DNA of 64,000 nt, taken from Odobenus rosmarus divergens. Lineage: Eukaryota > Chordata > Mammalia > Carnivora > Odobenidae. The position numbers were made by a program, and so were the translations under genes. Positions 47,571 through 59,695 of this stretch are shown one piece after another; within the stretch, counting starts at the first letter, position 1, and each line of letters starts with the position of its first letter. The stretch is from the NCBI RefSeq assembly GCF_000321225.1, contig NW_004450943.1, positions 112,518 to 176,517 of the forward strand, written 5' to 3'. The notes below the pieces were generated by a model. The model searched no databases and was not told where the DNA came from. It was given only the letters and a program-made list of their open reading frames with translations.

Positions 47571-47849
47571 TTTGCTGTGGTGGAATCTTCTTTTCTTGTT
47601 ATCACATCAACAGTGAACATACTTATCAGCCAATGAAGTGAAATCTTCCTTTTTCTTTTCTAATGTGATTATTTATCTCTATCTATTACCTTTTTCCCCT
47701 TCCAATTTTAACAACTTTTAAATTATGCAGGAAGACTAATTTCAGAATAGTCAGACTGTTTCTTCCATTTTACTCCACTGAGGATGAATTGACTTCAAAT
47801 GTACCCCCATTTACTTCTTTCTCATCCCTGTCACTATATGACCTCTGAA

Positions 47850-47918
47850 TTTTACCTTTCTCTCTCTTTCTTTCTCTCTTCCCTCCCTCCCTCCTTCCCT
47901 CCCTCCCTCCCTCCCTTT
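47850..47918. repeat. Pyrimidine tract (TTTC)n (CCCT)n
   Basis: A CT-only strand of about 65 bases, moving from TCTT-type to CCCT-type units. Such tracts can form triplex structures in principle. Confidence 0.92.
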
Positions 47919-48009
47919 GTTGTTGCTGTGGCCTTAACACAATTCCATAGGCTTTGACATTAGAAGGTACCACCTGCCCTGTACAGCTCATTTATTTTAT
48001 TGTAATTTA

Positions 48010-50105
48010 TTTTTTCCCTTCTAAATAAACTTTATTTTTTAGAGCAGTTTTAGATTTACAGAAATATTGAGCAGGAAGTACAGAAAGTTCTCATATACCC
48101 CTTGTCTCCACACATGTACATCTTCCCCCACTGATAGTTGATAAAATCCTGAACCGGTGTTATACTTATTACAGTTGACGAACCTACACATCATTATCAC
48201 CCAACTAGATTACATTAGGGTACATTCTTGGTGTTGTGCATTCTGTGGGTTTTAACCAATGTATAATGACTTGTAATATCATATAGAACAGTTTCGCTGT
48301 CCTAAAAATCCTTTGTGTGCTTCTTATTCTGCCCCCTCTTCCCTGGCAACCACTGATCATTTTACTGTCTCCACAGTTTAGCCTTTTCAGAATGTCATAT
48401 GGTTGTAGTCACAGAGTATATGGTCTTTTCAGATTGGCTTCTTTTACTTAGTGATATGGATTGAAATTCCTCCATATCTTTTCATGGCTTGATAGTTCCT
48501 TTCTTTTTAGCATGGAATAATATTCCATTGTCTGGGTGTATCACAGTTTGTTTATCCATTCACCGACTGAAAGACATCTTAGTTGCTACCAAGTTTTGGC
48601 AATTATGAGTGAAGCTGCTATAAACATGTGTGTACAGGTTTTTGTGCAGACATAAATTTTCAACTCATGTAGATAAACTCCAAGGCCTGCAATTGCTGAA
48701 TCTTATAGTAAGAATGTTTTTAGTTTTGTAAGAAACTACCAAGCTATCTTTTAAAGTAGCTGTACCATTTTGCATTCCCATCAAAAATGAATGAAAGTTC
48801 CTGCTGCTCCACATCATCACCAGCACTTGGTGGTGTCAGTGTTCTGGATTTTGGCCATTCTAATAGGTAAGTAGTGGTATTTCATTGTTATTTTGATTTG
48901 CATTTCCCTAATGGCATATGATGTGTATTATCTTTTTGTATGCATATTTGCCATCTGGTAAGTGTCTGTTTTGCTCATTTTTAAAACCAAGCCATTCATT
49001 TTCTTATTGTTGAGTTTTAAGAGTTCTTTATATATTTTGGATAACAGTCTTTTATCAGATATATCTTTTGCAAATATTTTCTCCCAGTCTGTGGCTTATC
49101 CTCTCATTTTCTTGATAATGTCTTTCAGAGATCTGATCTGTTTTTTACAGACAGCACTCTGACACCAAATTTGTGGGTTTTCCACAGTAAATGATTTTCT
49201 GTTACCACCAACTTAGTGTCCTACAGTTTCATTAAATTCTGACACTAACTACTTGTAATTAATGCAGACTTTACAAGTTAAGCTTGGTCCCACAAGACTG
49301 CTTTCACCTTTAGATGCTAATCACAAGTCCAGGCTACCTGTACTTCTGGCCAACTGGCTATAAAGTATGGGCAGGGTAGTACATGGAGCTTTGTTCTCTC
49401 TGTGTGTGCCACCCTCTCAATACCTCCATGTATTGACCAACTGGGAAACTCTCCAAATACTGTTGTTTGGGGTTTTTATGGAGGTTCCATTATGAAGGCA
49501 TGATTGAGTAAATCCACTGGCCATTGATGATTATCTCATTTTCTAGCCCTTCTCTCATCCCCAGAGCTCAGAGGATGGGGCTGAAACTTGCAACCCTCTA
49601 ATCACATGGTTGGTTCCTCTGGCAACTAGCTCCCATCCTGAAGTTATCTTGGGGCTCAATAGAGTTATCTAGTTAGCAGAAACTCAGGTATGGTTGAAAA
49701 GGGGATTATTTTGAATAACGAAAGCTGCTTCTCTCACTCCTATCAGGAAATTGCAAGGGCTTTCGAAGTATTTGTGCCAGGAACCAGGGGTGAAGACTTA
49801 ATATATATTTCTTATTATATCACAATATCATAGCAGAGCAGATGTTTTTAATTTTAACGAAATCTCGCTTATCAATTATTTCTTTCATGGGTAATGCCTT
49901 TGGTGTTGTATCTAAAAAGTCATTGCCATATCCAAGGTCATCTAGATTTTCTCATTTTATTTTCTAGGAGTTTTATATTTTATATTTAATTCTATGGTCC
50001 ATTCAGAGTTAACTTTTGTGAAGGATATAAGGCATATGGCTATATTATTTTTTTCACATATCAAGTCCAGTTGTACCAGCACCATTTGTTGAAAAGACTT
50101 TTTTC
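48010..50105 (-). repeat. Old L1 (L1MA-type) 3' half, antisense, split by an LTR
   Basis: From the 3' UTR ('AGAGCAGTTTTAGATTTACA', 'GGCAACCACTGATCATTTTA') through ORF2 text ('TGGAATAATATTCCATTGTC', 'CAGTCTTTTATCAGATATAT') to about 49130. It then resumes at 49836 with 'ATCAATTATTTCTTTCATGG' and 'AGCACCATTTGTTGAAAAGA'. Minus-strand frames are broken. The interruption at 49131-49835 is a separate insertion. Confidence 0.88.
49131..49835. mobile_element. ERVL-type LTR insertion (MLT2-like), tentative
   Basis: About 700 bp of unrelated text interrupts a continuous L1. It contains 'CTCTAATCACATGGTTGGTT', 'CCTCTGGCAACTAGCTCCCA' and, at the right end, 'TTCTTATTATATCACAATATCA', which recalls ERVL-class LTRs. 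The right end fits a CA terminus. The L1 words CAGAG recur at both junctions, which fits a short target duplication. No retroviral gene is present. The family name is tentative. Confidence 0.5.
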
Positions 50106-53100
50106 TTCATTGTATGGCCAACTCATTTATATTTAATTTCCATGCATAAATCTCTTTCTTTAAGAGATATAGGAAGTATGAGAATAATGACTCTATAAGG
50201 ATTGTTTGGGGAGGCAAATATGAGTGACCAGACCAAAGATTTTCCTTTAAATGACACTATCTCCACATTCAAGTGAAGTTCACCTTCCTCCTTGGGTACT
50301 GGGGAGACATGAGTACTGATGACATCCTGTTAGCTCCGACTCAAGCCAACTTGAAGACTCCAGTCAGGTGGCCCATTAAGTCTTCTTCCTAAAACTGCTT
50401 TGGAAAGGTAATGACAGCCCCTGTCCCTTTCTAACTATGCCTCACTGCCTTACTTCTCTTTGGTTAGGAGAGCATAGACAGTGTTCAGTATAAATAACCT
50501 TTAGGGGAAACTATGTGGCTGTAAAGGCCTTACTCAGTGATCCAGGTGCATTATCTATATACTGTCAGGAAGTTACCTATTTGGAAATATATTAACCAGA
50601 AACCAAATTTGGTTTTGTCACTCACTGGGTGTGCAGCTCAGGCCAGTTCCTTTTCCTCTAAAGCCCTCAGTATCTTCACTTGCAAAATTGAGGTTCTTGC
50701 AGTTATACATCCAAGTTCACATCCTCTCTTAAATTGCAAAACTTTTCTGAATATCTGCACTGCAGATTTTTCTTGAAAGATAATTCATAGCTTTCATATG
50801 ACTCTTAAATTTGGGGATTGTGACTTCAGACTTAAACTCTAGAATATGGACTCTTCATTCTCTCAGTATATCAACAAATGTTTTAGAAACTTATAGACAA
50901 TATCAGAGTTCCCCATTTTCCTCTGCATAATGTTGAATACATATTTTAAAGGAAAATTTTCCTAACTCTCTTAAAGTTTTCTTAGTGCTTGGTCCTTTTT
51001 GGTAAGTTTTCTTGCAGAGTGGGTCATAGGGAAAGCCAAGGTGCTTGGGCAGAAGGGCAAGCCCAACTGTGCCCTGAGGGGGAGTACCTGACTGACCCTT
51101 TCACAGCACACAGTGAGAATGTGAAGTTGAAATTGAAGATAGTCAGGAGAGCCCCAAATTTCCAGAATGCTTGTGAATGAATGGGTTTTTAAAAAAGTGC
51201 AAAACTTAAGAAAAAAACCCAGGTAGATGCTGTGTTGCCCTTCACACTTCTGGTAATAGGTAGCCCAGAGTGAACTTTTTTGGGTACATGAAATCCAGTA
51301 TTTTAAGAGAATATGTTCAATATGATGCTTGTAGCTCTGGTCATAGTCTCTGCTCCAGAGCTGACAGGTGTATCATGAGAGTTGGGTCAGGGATGTGCTG
51401 CTGAAATCTTCACCTAGATATGGTTGATCCAGCCAACTCTAGGAAAGAGAGTATCTTTTATTTGTAATTCTATAACCTTCCAAAATGGGGTAGGTATTGA
51501 AGAATCACTCTAATTTTTTCTTTTCTCCTGAAGCTCCTCCTTATTACTGGCTATAAGACTGGGGGGCGGGGTGGGGAAGGAGGTGAGAGAGAACACGAAA
51601 GAGAACTCTCACTTATCAAGAGGTTTGGACCATGGCCCATTTGAAATATTACTAACCTTGCATTTTCAAATTTGATGCACAACAACCAAGATGCTAATAC
51701 TTTCCTTAGTTTAGAAAAAAAAAATCCTTTCACCCATCTCTTCTAGCCGAAGATTAGGAAAGAGGCTTTAAGAAGATTTAAAAAAAAAAAAAAAAACCCA
51801 ACTTCTGAGCAGCGGAAAAAATGGTTTGTGATTCAGGGGCTTCGGGCAATTCATCATGGAAATTGGGTTTCTTAGCAGACATCGTGTGAATCCTTTCGTC
51901 CCTGTCAACTTTTTAATACATTACATTGAGAATGTAAATCGTGTTGGTGAGGGGGAGTAGAGAAAAAAAGGGAGCAAGAGAAAAGAGAAAGCTTCCTCAT
52001 TTTGGATTTAGAAGGGAGGAAGCATGAGGTCTGTAATTCATATTAACTAGATAATAAAAAACTGTATAAATATATAGATATGCAGGTATATCTGGAGAAG
52101 AAGTGGGGAGAAGTGAGACAGAGTAAAATTGAAATCATTTTATCCTTCTGAAGGTTCTTTAATGGGTGCTCCTTATAATTTATTTCCTTTGGTTTTTATT
52201 GCTTTAGATTTGTTTCTTTAGCTATATGAATCAACTTATTCCCCTTCCCCTCTCCCCCAAGAGCAGAGGACAAAGCCTTGAGGTCAGGGATTTCATGATT
52301 GAAGAAAAGAGAAAAAGGGAACAGAATCTAATGCATCATTAACAGGGAATATTGCTGAGAGAGCTGGAGCTTCTGCCTTATCTCTGTCACCATCAGGACT
52401 TGGCAGAGCCCTTGGCTGGCCTCCTCACTACACAAGTGTTGTCCAGCTTCATTCATTGCTTGTTCTGAAGGTGTTTCATTCCCTCTAACTCGGTGGTTCA
52501 CTTCTACTTCGGGCTGTTGGGGGTGGGGGGCAGTACAATTAACAGATACATTGTGTGCTAGCTCTGTAGAATGTTCTATCTTTCCCTCAGTGTAATTTGT
52601 AGTCACCAAATTTCATTGCAGAGGTCCTTTCATGTTCTTTCTAGTTTTCCTGGGTGAAGATATGTCTCTTTGGTCTTCTGGAGGCTGAGGATGTTTCAGT
52701 CCAACAAATTTCGTCTATGGATGCAAAGGTTCAGCAACATTGGGCCCAACCAGAATAACTGGGGACTTCTTGGGCCATTTCCCTGTTGGCATTCTTGGCA
52801 AGGGGAAAGATAAGAGGAAGGGGTTTTAGTTTGATTCTATGGCTTCTTCTTTTCTATGCTCCCATTACCAGTTAGTCTGCTAAACACAGGCAGTCATGCA
52901 TTATTTAGTCAGAAGTCTAGTCTACTTTTGAAATGGAGCTGAAGATTGGCTTCCTATTGATTTTGTTGTACACAACCAGGTAGGAAGATGGGGTAGAGGC
53001 CTGGAATCCAGCTTTTGATTTAGACCTCAAATATTTCAACTAAAATTCCTTCTCCTCTCACCACTTAAAAAAAGGCCAAAAAAAAAAAAAAAGTTCTTCC

Positions 53101-53609
53101 TTGAAACCCATAAAGAATCCTACAGCATGGGTGACCCATCAGAAAATTGTGGAAAAGGAGAGGTACCACCTCCTTTGGGAGGGATCATAATAGAATTAAA
53201 TGTAGACTTTAATCGTTCTTATGTGTATGAAAATGAACTGATGTTTGAATTTATTTTAAGAAATTAATTTATATTTCATTTTTATTGATGTAATATAGTT
53301 ACATATTACTGAATATTAAAAAAAGTCTCCTACATATTCCTCAGTCCCTCTCCATTCTTGAAAATGTTTCTTCTGATATTTTCTTCCATATATGTAAATG
53401 CCCTGATTATTCTCTTTCTTCATTGATCCATTTTGCACTGCATCTACTCACTCCTGTTTTGCTAGTGAAGACTTAGCTCTCTTAAATTGCTCCCTCGATC
53501 ACCACTCCTCACCCTTCCAAAATAGTTATAACAGTATTTATATTAGGATAAATACATAGATACTTTTCACAGCTGAGCAAAGTAGGGTGCCATTGCTATC
53601 ATTTCCTCA
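50106..53609. other. Largely unique non-coding stretch
   Basis: No gene recognised; the longest frame (93 codons, minus strand, 52328-52609) has no family. Positions 51560-51580 are a G-rich patch with three runs of four or more Gs, and 51780-51797 a poly-A tract. Text around 51820-51960 reads as repeat-free and balanced. Text at 53260-53420 may be an old LINE scrap. Confidence 0.4.
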
Positions 53610-54400
53610 GTCCTCTCTCTTTTTTTTAAAATTCATTTTCTTTTTTAAAATTCAAGTGTAATTAACATACAGTGTTATATTAGTTTCAAGTTTATAATAT
53701 AATGATTCAACACTTTTATACATTACTCAGTGCTTATCACAATAAGTGTACTCTTAACCCCCTTCACCTGTTTTACTCCTCTCCCCACCTGTTTTTCTCC
53801 TCCCCTCTGGCAACCACCGGTTTCTTCTCTATATTTAAGAGTATGTTTTTTTGTTTGCTTTTCTTTGTTCATTTGTTTTGTATCTTAAATTCCACATACC
53901 TCAACATAATAAAGTCCATATATCAAAAACCCACATACTCAAGGGTGAAAAACAGAGATTTTCCCCTAAGGTCAGGAATAAGGCAAGGATATCCACTCTT
54001 ACCACTTTTATTTAACATAGTATTGGAAATCCTAGCCACAGCAATTAGACAACAAAAAGAAATAAAAGGCATCCAAATTGGTAAGGAAGAAGCACTATTT
54101 GCAGACATGAAACTATATATAGAAAACCCTCAAGACTTGACTCCAAAACTATTAGAACTGCTAAATGAATTTGGTAAAGTTGCAGCATACAAAATTAATA
54201 TACAGAAATCTGTTGCATTTCTATACACTAATAATGAAGTAGCTGAAAGAGAAATTAAGAAAACAATCCCATTTACCTAGGAATAAACTTAACCAAGGAG
54301 GTGAAAGACCTAGACTCCAAAAACTATAAAATATTGATGAAAGAAATTGAAGATAACACAAACAAATGGAAAGATATGCCATGTTCATGGATTGGGAAAT
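53610..54400 (-). mobile_element. LINE-1 with inverted 5' part (twin-priming structure)
   Basis: Left part, to about 53905, is an L1 3' end in antisense: a T-rich tail near 53615-53650, then 'GTGTAATTAACATACAGTGT' and 'CTCTGGCAACCACCGGTTTC'. From about 53906 to 54398 the sequence is L1 ORF2 in sense orientation, from the RT palm to the 'CATGTTCATGGATTGG' segment. The abrupt flip of strand inside one short element is the mark of twin priming during L1 insertion. The element lacks the rest of ORF2 between the two parts. Confidence 0.8.
53936..54280 (+). pseudogene. L1 ORF2 reverse-transcriptase fragment, inverted part
   Basis: Encodes the palm/thumb part of LINE-1 reverse transcriptase: [39 protein letters not shown], then [13 protein letters not shown] and [17 protein letters not shown]. 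The catalytic FADD motif is damaged: only one Asp remains (FADM), and the residues just before it are shortened. The open frame begins at 53702, but its first 78 or so codons translate antisense L1 3' UTR and are not L1 protein. It ends at a TAG at 54278-54280 after KKTIPFT. Not a functional gene. Confidence 0.93.
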
Positions 54401-54639
54401 TCTCAGCGCTCTTTTGTGCTCCATCAGGCCTCACTGCTTACAAGGCTGCTGAAGGAGATCGTTTTGGGATTTTTCTTTCCTGTTACTTCTGGGCTGGGTC
54501 CCCCCTTCTCTGGATCTCTATATCTTCCTCTTTGGTTTTATATTTTGGTTTCCTCTTGTAATTAGCTAAAATATGTCCTCTAGTAGCTTTCTAAGAGAAA
54601 CTGTGTAAATGAAAAAAACTGGGGGCTCTGTGCCTGATA

Positions 54640-55480
54640 TTTTTATCTTACCCTTGTGATTCATTGATAATTTATTTATAGAATTCTAGGTTGAAAACCT
54701 TTTCCCCTCAGACTTTTGAAAGCACTGCTCCACTGTTCTCTAGCATCTAGTTGTGTTGTTGGGCAGTAGGATGTCTTTTGGATTTTTATGCCTCTGAGTG
54801 TGATGATTTTTTTTTTAAGTATGTTCCATTTAACCCAGTATTCTAAAATGTCATCATGAGGTATGCTGTTTATTCCCTCATTGTGTCGAGTCCTCAGTGG
54901 ACTTTTTAAATCTGGAAACTCAAGTCCTTCAGTTCTTACATATTTTCTTTGAGAACATCTTCTATAGTTTTCATTTTGTTCTGTTCTGATATCCTGAGTG
55001 ACTTCTCTAGTACTCTCATTAGTTCTTTTATTAAGTTCTTTATCTTTTGCTCTATTTTCTGGGAGAGTTTCTTGATTTTATATCTATTCCTGGGCTGATT
55101 TTTAAAATTTTGGTTGTCATATAATTTTTTCTCTCCCCCCCCAAACCCTTGCTAGTTCTTTGTCCCTTTATAACTTTTATATCTCTGAGATTACTTTTTT
55201 CAAGTTTTCATTTGTGCCAGTGCTGTTATTGTTTTGGTTCTGAGGTTTTTGTTTTTCCTCTTTTCTTTTCTCTCTCTTTTTCTGTCTCTGTTTTGGATTG
55301 GAACAAAGAAGTAAGGCCATTGAGAAGCCTTGTAGGGGTGGGGGCAAGGTTACTCTGCTTGTTGTCCTTCCTGTGGTCCAAACAGAGGGTGAGCCAGCCT
55401 CCTTATGGAGGAGTCCCCAAACGTTAATAACTGGAGTACTTTCTCTGGACTTGTTAATTTCCTGTAGAGAATAATCTTCC
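54640..55480 (-). repeat. Ancient LINE remnant (L1M/HAL1-like), antisense
   Basis: 'ATAGAATTCTAGGTTGAAAA', 'CTGCTCCACTGTTCTCTAGC', 'CTCAAGTCCTTCAGTTCTTA' and 'TATCTTTTGCTCTATTTTCT' follow the same old text as 11.8-12.9 kb. The right part is not well matched. A long poly-T (55480-55502) lies at its edge. Confidence 0.5.
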
Positions 55481-55502
55481 TGTTTTTTTTTTTTTTTTTT
55501 TT

Positions 55503-57344
55503 CCAGGACACCTGCTCCGAAAAGTCATTTAGGGGAAGGGTCTGGGGCCCCACAGTTCAGTTTATAGACTTCCACCTAATCCCCTGTTTTCAGCTTTGCA
55601 CCTAATTCCTGACCTCTGAGCTGAGACCTCTGCTTTATCTTCTCCAGAGAATAAACCTCTTGTCTCCTGCAAAAGGGAGAGGATCCAGATGGTGCCTGGC
55701 TGCCTGGGATGGGTATACAGGCTTGGGAGATCCAATTTCTCTTTATGTAGATTTTCAGCAGCTTCCATCATTTTCAGCCCCACATCTCCCTAGCTTCCAA
55801 AGTTCTTGGTGCTTCTGATGCCTAAGTCTCTTAATCTGATTTTGCAGGACAAAGAATTTTGCTTTCCATCTATGTAGCTGCTCTGCAGGCACAAAGATTA
55901 TATATCCTCTTTTAGGGAAGTTACCATTTGTCTATCTGCTTTCTGTCTTCCAAAATCTGCTGAAGCTGATCTTTGCTATCCTCTACCTTTCCATTCTTCT
56001 GGTCTTGGTTGGCTGATGCTATTTTATTCCTTCACTTTCATTTGGATAGATATGGAGAGGGGAGGAGGTCAGTGTGTATGGTTAATCTGCCATGTTTGAC
56101 CAGAGCTGAGTCTGGACTCATTCTCTCCTAGATCTCCAAGATCTGTCTCCTTGTTTCTGACCAGGCTGATGGGTGAGTGCCCTGGCGACTAGAATTAGGT
56201 GGGCCCCAGTTTAAGGACTCTCCCAATGCTTTGAGCCCAGAGAACATCTGGGAGGGAAGCCTTGGAGTAAGTCAGGCTCCCCTGTGAGTCAGCCTCTTCT
56301 GCCTGTGAAGCCTCAGTGCCCACAGCTAAGGCCAAGACCACCTGGTGGGATATTTGTGGGTAAGCTGAAGAGCTTGGCAGAGATGAACAATTTCAGGACT
56401 TCTTTTTCTTTTCATTAGTGGGATTTCTCCACAACCTAGGCCCTGCCCAGAGGTGTGATGAAAAACAGACACACAAAGACAACAAACCTTGGCATTGGAG
56501 ACCTTTTTTTCAATACAAATAATTCAAGGCTTTGCATGAAAAACTTAAAAACTACCCAGTTTTCAGGCTGAAAACATTCTAAATACTCTTTTTCCATAAA
56601 ACCTAAACTGAGAAAGTGAATAGGGGAGGGAAGGAGCCTATGAAGGACAAAAGTAAGGGAAGGAGGGATTGTGTTAGCTCCCAGCAGCAGCCATCCAGAG
56701 TAGCATCTTGATTTCATAAACACCATTTTAGCCTAAATTATCTCATTTTTAGCTTGTCAATTTGGATAATCTTGGCCCCAGAATGGATTCAGGGGGTCTT
56801 AAATGATCTGGTTTGGCTCTTCACGGATTCTGAATTTGTAGATAATTGCCAGAGCTCTTTTGGCTGGGTAAACTTGTTATCAATTGCCTTTTTAAAAGTC
56901 AGCACTAAAATAATCATTCCCGTGAGCAAAACCCATTACAAACCTTAAATTTGGAGCACAAACACATTTCAGGCTGGGGAACAAATGTATAAGATTTCAT
57001 CATTGCTACATCAGCAAAGGCTTGTGAAAAGTTGGACATGCATCAGGAGAGTCCCCTTGGGGCTAAGCCTCAGGCCTGAGCTTGGGATCAGGTACTTGCA
57101 GAGGACTCTGGACTGGGGCCACTGGGTACCTCTTGTGTGCCCCACCCTGTGTTTTCTGGGCAGAAATGCAGTGGCCTTATGAGTCACCATCAGCTCAAGG
57201 ACATCCCTGTCTTATCTGCCACAGTATTGCCCCAAGTCAATTCCTTCCTTATGTCAGCCAACCTCATCCTCTTTGGCAGGGACCCCTCATTTATAAAAGG
57301 AGAACCTCAAGATCAGGCTGAAAAAGCAATCAGTGGGTTAGTGG
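55503..57344. other. Largely unique non-coding stretch
   Basis: No gene recognised. Positions about 56690-56990 are repeat-free, with several TAAT/ATTA cores and a conserved look (for example GCCTAAATTATCTCATTTTT and ATAATCATTCCCGTGAGC). Confidence 0.4.
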
Positions 57345-57500
57345 AAAGTGGTGGCCAAACAAGCTGGATAGAGCCTGGGTTCTGGCCTTCTGTCACTGAC
57401 CTTGGGCAACTCAACTGCTCTGGACCTGAGTTTCCCCTCTCCCAAAAGAGGGGTATTAATACCTGTTTCAGTGCCTTTCAGGGTTGTTGTAAAAATACTT
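57345..57500 (+). repeat. MIR
   Basis: 'GATAGAGCCTGGGTTCTGGC', 'CACTGACCTTGGGCAACTCA', 'CCTGAGTTTCCCCTCTCCCA' and 'GTATTAATACCTGTTTCAGT' follow MIR in order. A short open frame overlapping it is incidental. Confidence 0.82.
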
Positions 57501-57574
57501 TAAAAATTTATATATATTTTAATATCTACATTATATATAAATATTAACATATTTTTATATAAAGGACAATATTA

Positions 57575-57640
57575 ATTGTCCTTTTCACCGGACAATCACA
57601 GGAGTCTCCATTCTGCTTTTCTCACTTCCAGTCTTTATAC
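57575..57640 (+). repeat. L2-like fragment
   Basis: 'CTTTTCACCGGACAATCACA' and 'TCTGCTTTTCTCACTTCCAG' closely resemble the L2 text at 58750-58800. It is a short scrap of the same region. Confidence 0.5.
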
Positions 57641-58299
57641 TACAAAACATATATAATACTTATAAGTATAAATGCAAATTATTATGTCAAGACGGGAATG
57701 GGCCTAATCCCAGACCAAAATGTGATTTCTTGAGTCTTAAGGCTACCTAGAATATGTGTAATTAATATGTATATCAAAAACTTTTGAAGTCAACTTAAAT
57801 TTCTCATACTAAAGTTTATGTCCATTTTTTTGGCTTTGGTCCCAGTATTTATGGGAAATGGGTAATTTCTCATACCTTAGGATAATTTGATTTATTAAAT
57901 GTAAAGGTAGCGCATGTTATTCATCTTCATGTTTTTCTCTGAGAGGAGACAATGGATTTGCTTGTGTTTTCTGTTTACCATTTAGTAGCAGCTGAGAGAG
58001 ATCCCACCAGCCTCTCCTCCCATCCCAAAGGCAGCTCTTCCAGATTCCCACCTTCACTGCCTTCCTCATGGCCATTATCCTTCCATCTTCCAAAATACTC
58101 TGAGAAGATGATCTGCCTCCTACCTCTCAAGGAAATAGGGGCCTCCAAGAGGAAATTCCCTCAGCTTCCCTCCATTCTGCAAAGGCTCCAGAGAGGAGTA
58201 GTGGGGAGGCAAAATGGTTGGAATGGAGTATAGAAAGGAGGTCATGCACTGGGGCTCTGGTCCAGCACAGTAAAGACTATAGCTGCAACTCAGCATGAT
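57641..58299. other. Non-coding stretch, no gene seen
   Basis: AT-rich then pyrimidine-rich unique text. No repeat or gene is assignable. Confidence 0.4.
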
Positions 58300-58465
58300 G
58301 GAAACCCTCAGGAAGTTCTGAGCAGAGAAGTGCCATATTCCATCTCATGTTTTATCACATCACACTGGCTGCTCTGCTGAGACTGGAGTGGCAGGAGATC
58401 AGAGGCAGAAACAGTGGATCCCTTAAAGGCTAATACTATAATCCAGGTGAGATATGATGGTCGAT
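58300..58465 (-). repeat. L2 LINE internal fragment, antisense
   Basis: 'CACATCACACTGGCTGCTCT', 'GAGACTGGAGTGGCAGGAGA' and 'ATAATCCAGGTGAGATATGA' match the antisense of an internal L2 segment. It abuts a sense L2. Confidence 0.7.
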
Positions 58466-59695
58466 ATCTCTAACCCAATCCATAGATTGCTTGCTGCACA
58501 TGTTCACTTGCATGTCCCACAGATAACTCAAAATCACCATATCCCAAAAAAGATGGTTCCTGAAACTGCCCTGTTCCTAGTTTCAGTGAGGGAGGCTATG
58601 TCCTTTGGGTTCCTTGGATGCATCCTTGGTACCTCCCTCTTTCTTAACTCTTACATCTGTTTAGCAACAAGATCCAAGTGCTTCCACTTTCTGGATATCA
58701 TTCAGTTCTGCTCCTTCTTTCTATTCTCATGGCCACTCCCTTAGGTCTTTTCACAGGACAACTGTAGGTGTCCCCGTTCTGCTTTCCTCACTTCCAATCT
58801 TAGACTGCTACCTACTCCAGTCTATCCTCCAGGCTCTCACCTGAGTGATCTCTATATAATTTGAAGGTAACTGAACTTCTTTCAGTCCCTCTTGATCAAA
58901 CCCCACCCATGCAGTGAAACTCATCTTTGCACTTGTCACATCTGCTCCCCAAACACAACCTTTCTGAAAGCCTTGTTGGACAACATTTGTTTACAGGAGG
59001 CTTCATGGGGAGAAGGGGAGAAGGTTACATCACACCCAGCTGAGCAAATCTTCCTTAAAAATCTCCTGTAGACACCTAGCTCTGTTGCTACATTCCTCTC
59101 CTCATCTGTAGCATCTGCATCAAATCCCCTCTAAGCTGTTAACAAATCAAAGCTAACTTAAAAACCAGAGGTCAAGTATAGCCCCTTTCCCACCTCAATC
59201 CCCCACCTAGCCTGCAGACAGGCTTGTGTCTCTGTGCATCATAAATCTGATCAGGTCAAAACAAAACAAAATGCTTTATTGGTTTCCTTCTACTCTCTGG
59301 ATAAAGACCAAACTCAGCCTGGCTCAGGAGATCCTGTCTACCCTGCCCTGTCCTTTCCTCATTTCCTACACACCAGAAGTCTTGGGTGAGGAAGCACCTA
59401 AATCCCCAGAAACAAGCCAAGTTCTCCCCCTGTCTGTACCTTATGTGCTGGTGGTATTTTCCCAGAATACCCTTTCCCTCTGCTTGTTGTTCAAAACTCT
59501 GCTCATCCAGGATGTTTTCTTCTCCCCGCTGCCTGTACTATTTGTCTTGGACCTGTGTACTTGGGGGTAGTTTTAGCTCCTTTATGAGCTGTGTGAGAAC
59601 AGAAACAGTGTCACCCTCATCCCTGGGTCCCCTGCACCTGGCACAGGTCAGGCCACAGGTTGAGTGGATGACTGATTTGGAGACCCAGTAGTTGA
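58466..59695 (+). repeat. L2 LINE 3' portion, about 1.2 kb
   Basis: Ordered L2 text: 'TGTCCCACAGATAACTCAAA', 'ATCCTCCAGGCTCTCACCTG', 'AATGCTTTATTGGTTTCCTT', 'CTGGATAAAGACCAAACTCA' and, at the end, 'TCCCTGGGTCCCCTGCACCTGG' (split) with 'GGTTGAGTGGATGACTGA'. The longest L2 in the window. All coding potential is lost. Confidence 0.85.

Noticed and set aside
51560..51580. G-quadruplex motif
   Set aside because: Three good G runs and a weak fourth, so the standard four-run pattern is not clearly met.
53702..53935. N-terminal part of the 192-codon frame as a novel protein domain
   Set aside because: It is antisense translation of an L1 3' UTR joined to RT by an inversion. Only the part after about 53936 is L1 protein.
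57137..57547. 136-codon plus frame
   Set aside because: Overlaps a MIR and has no protein-family features.
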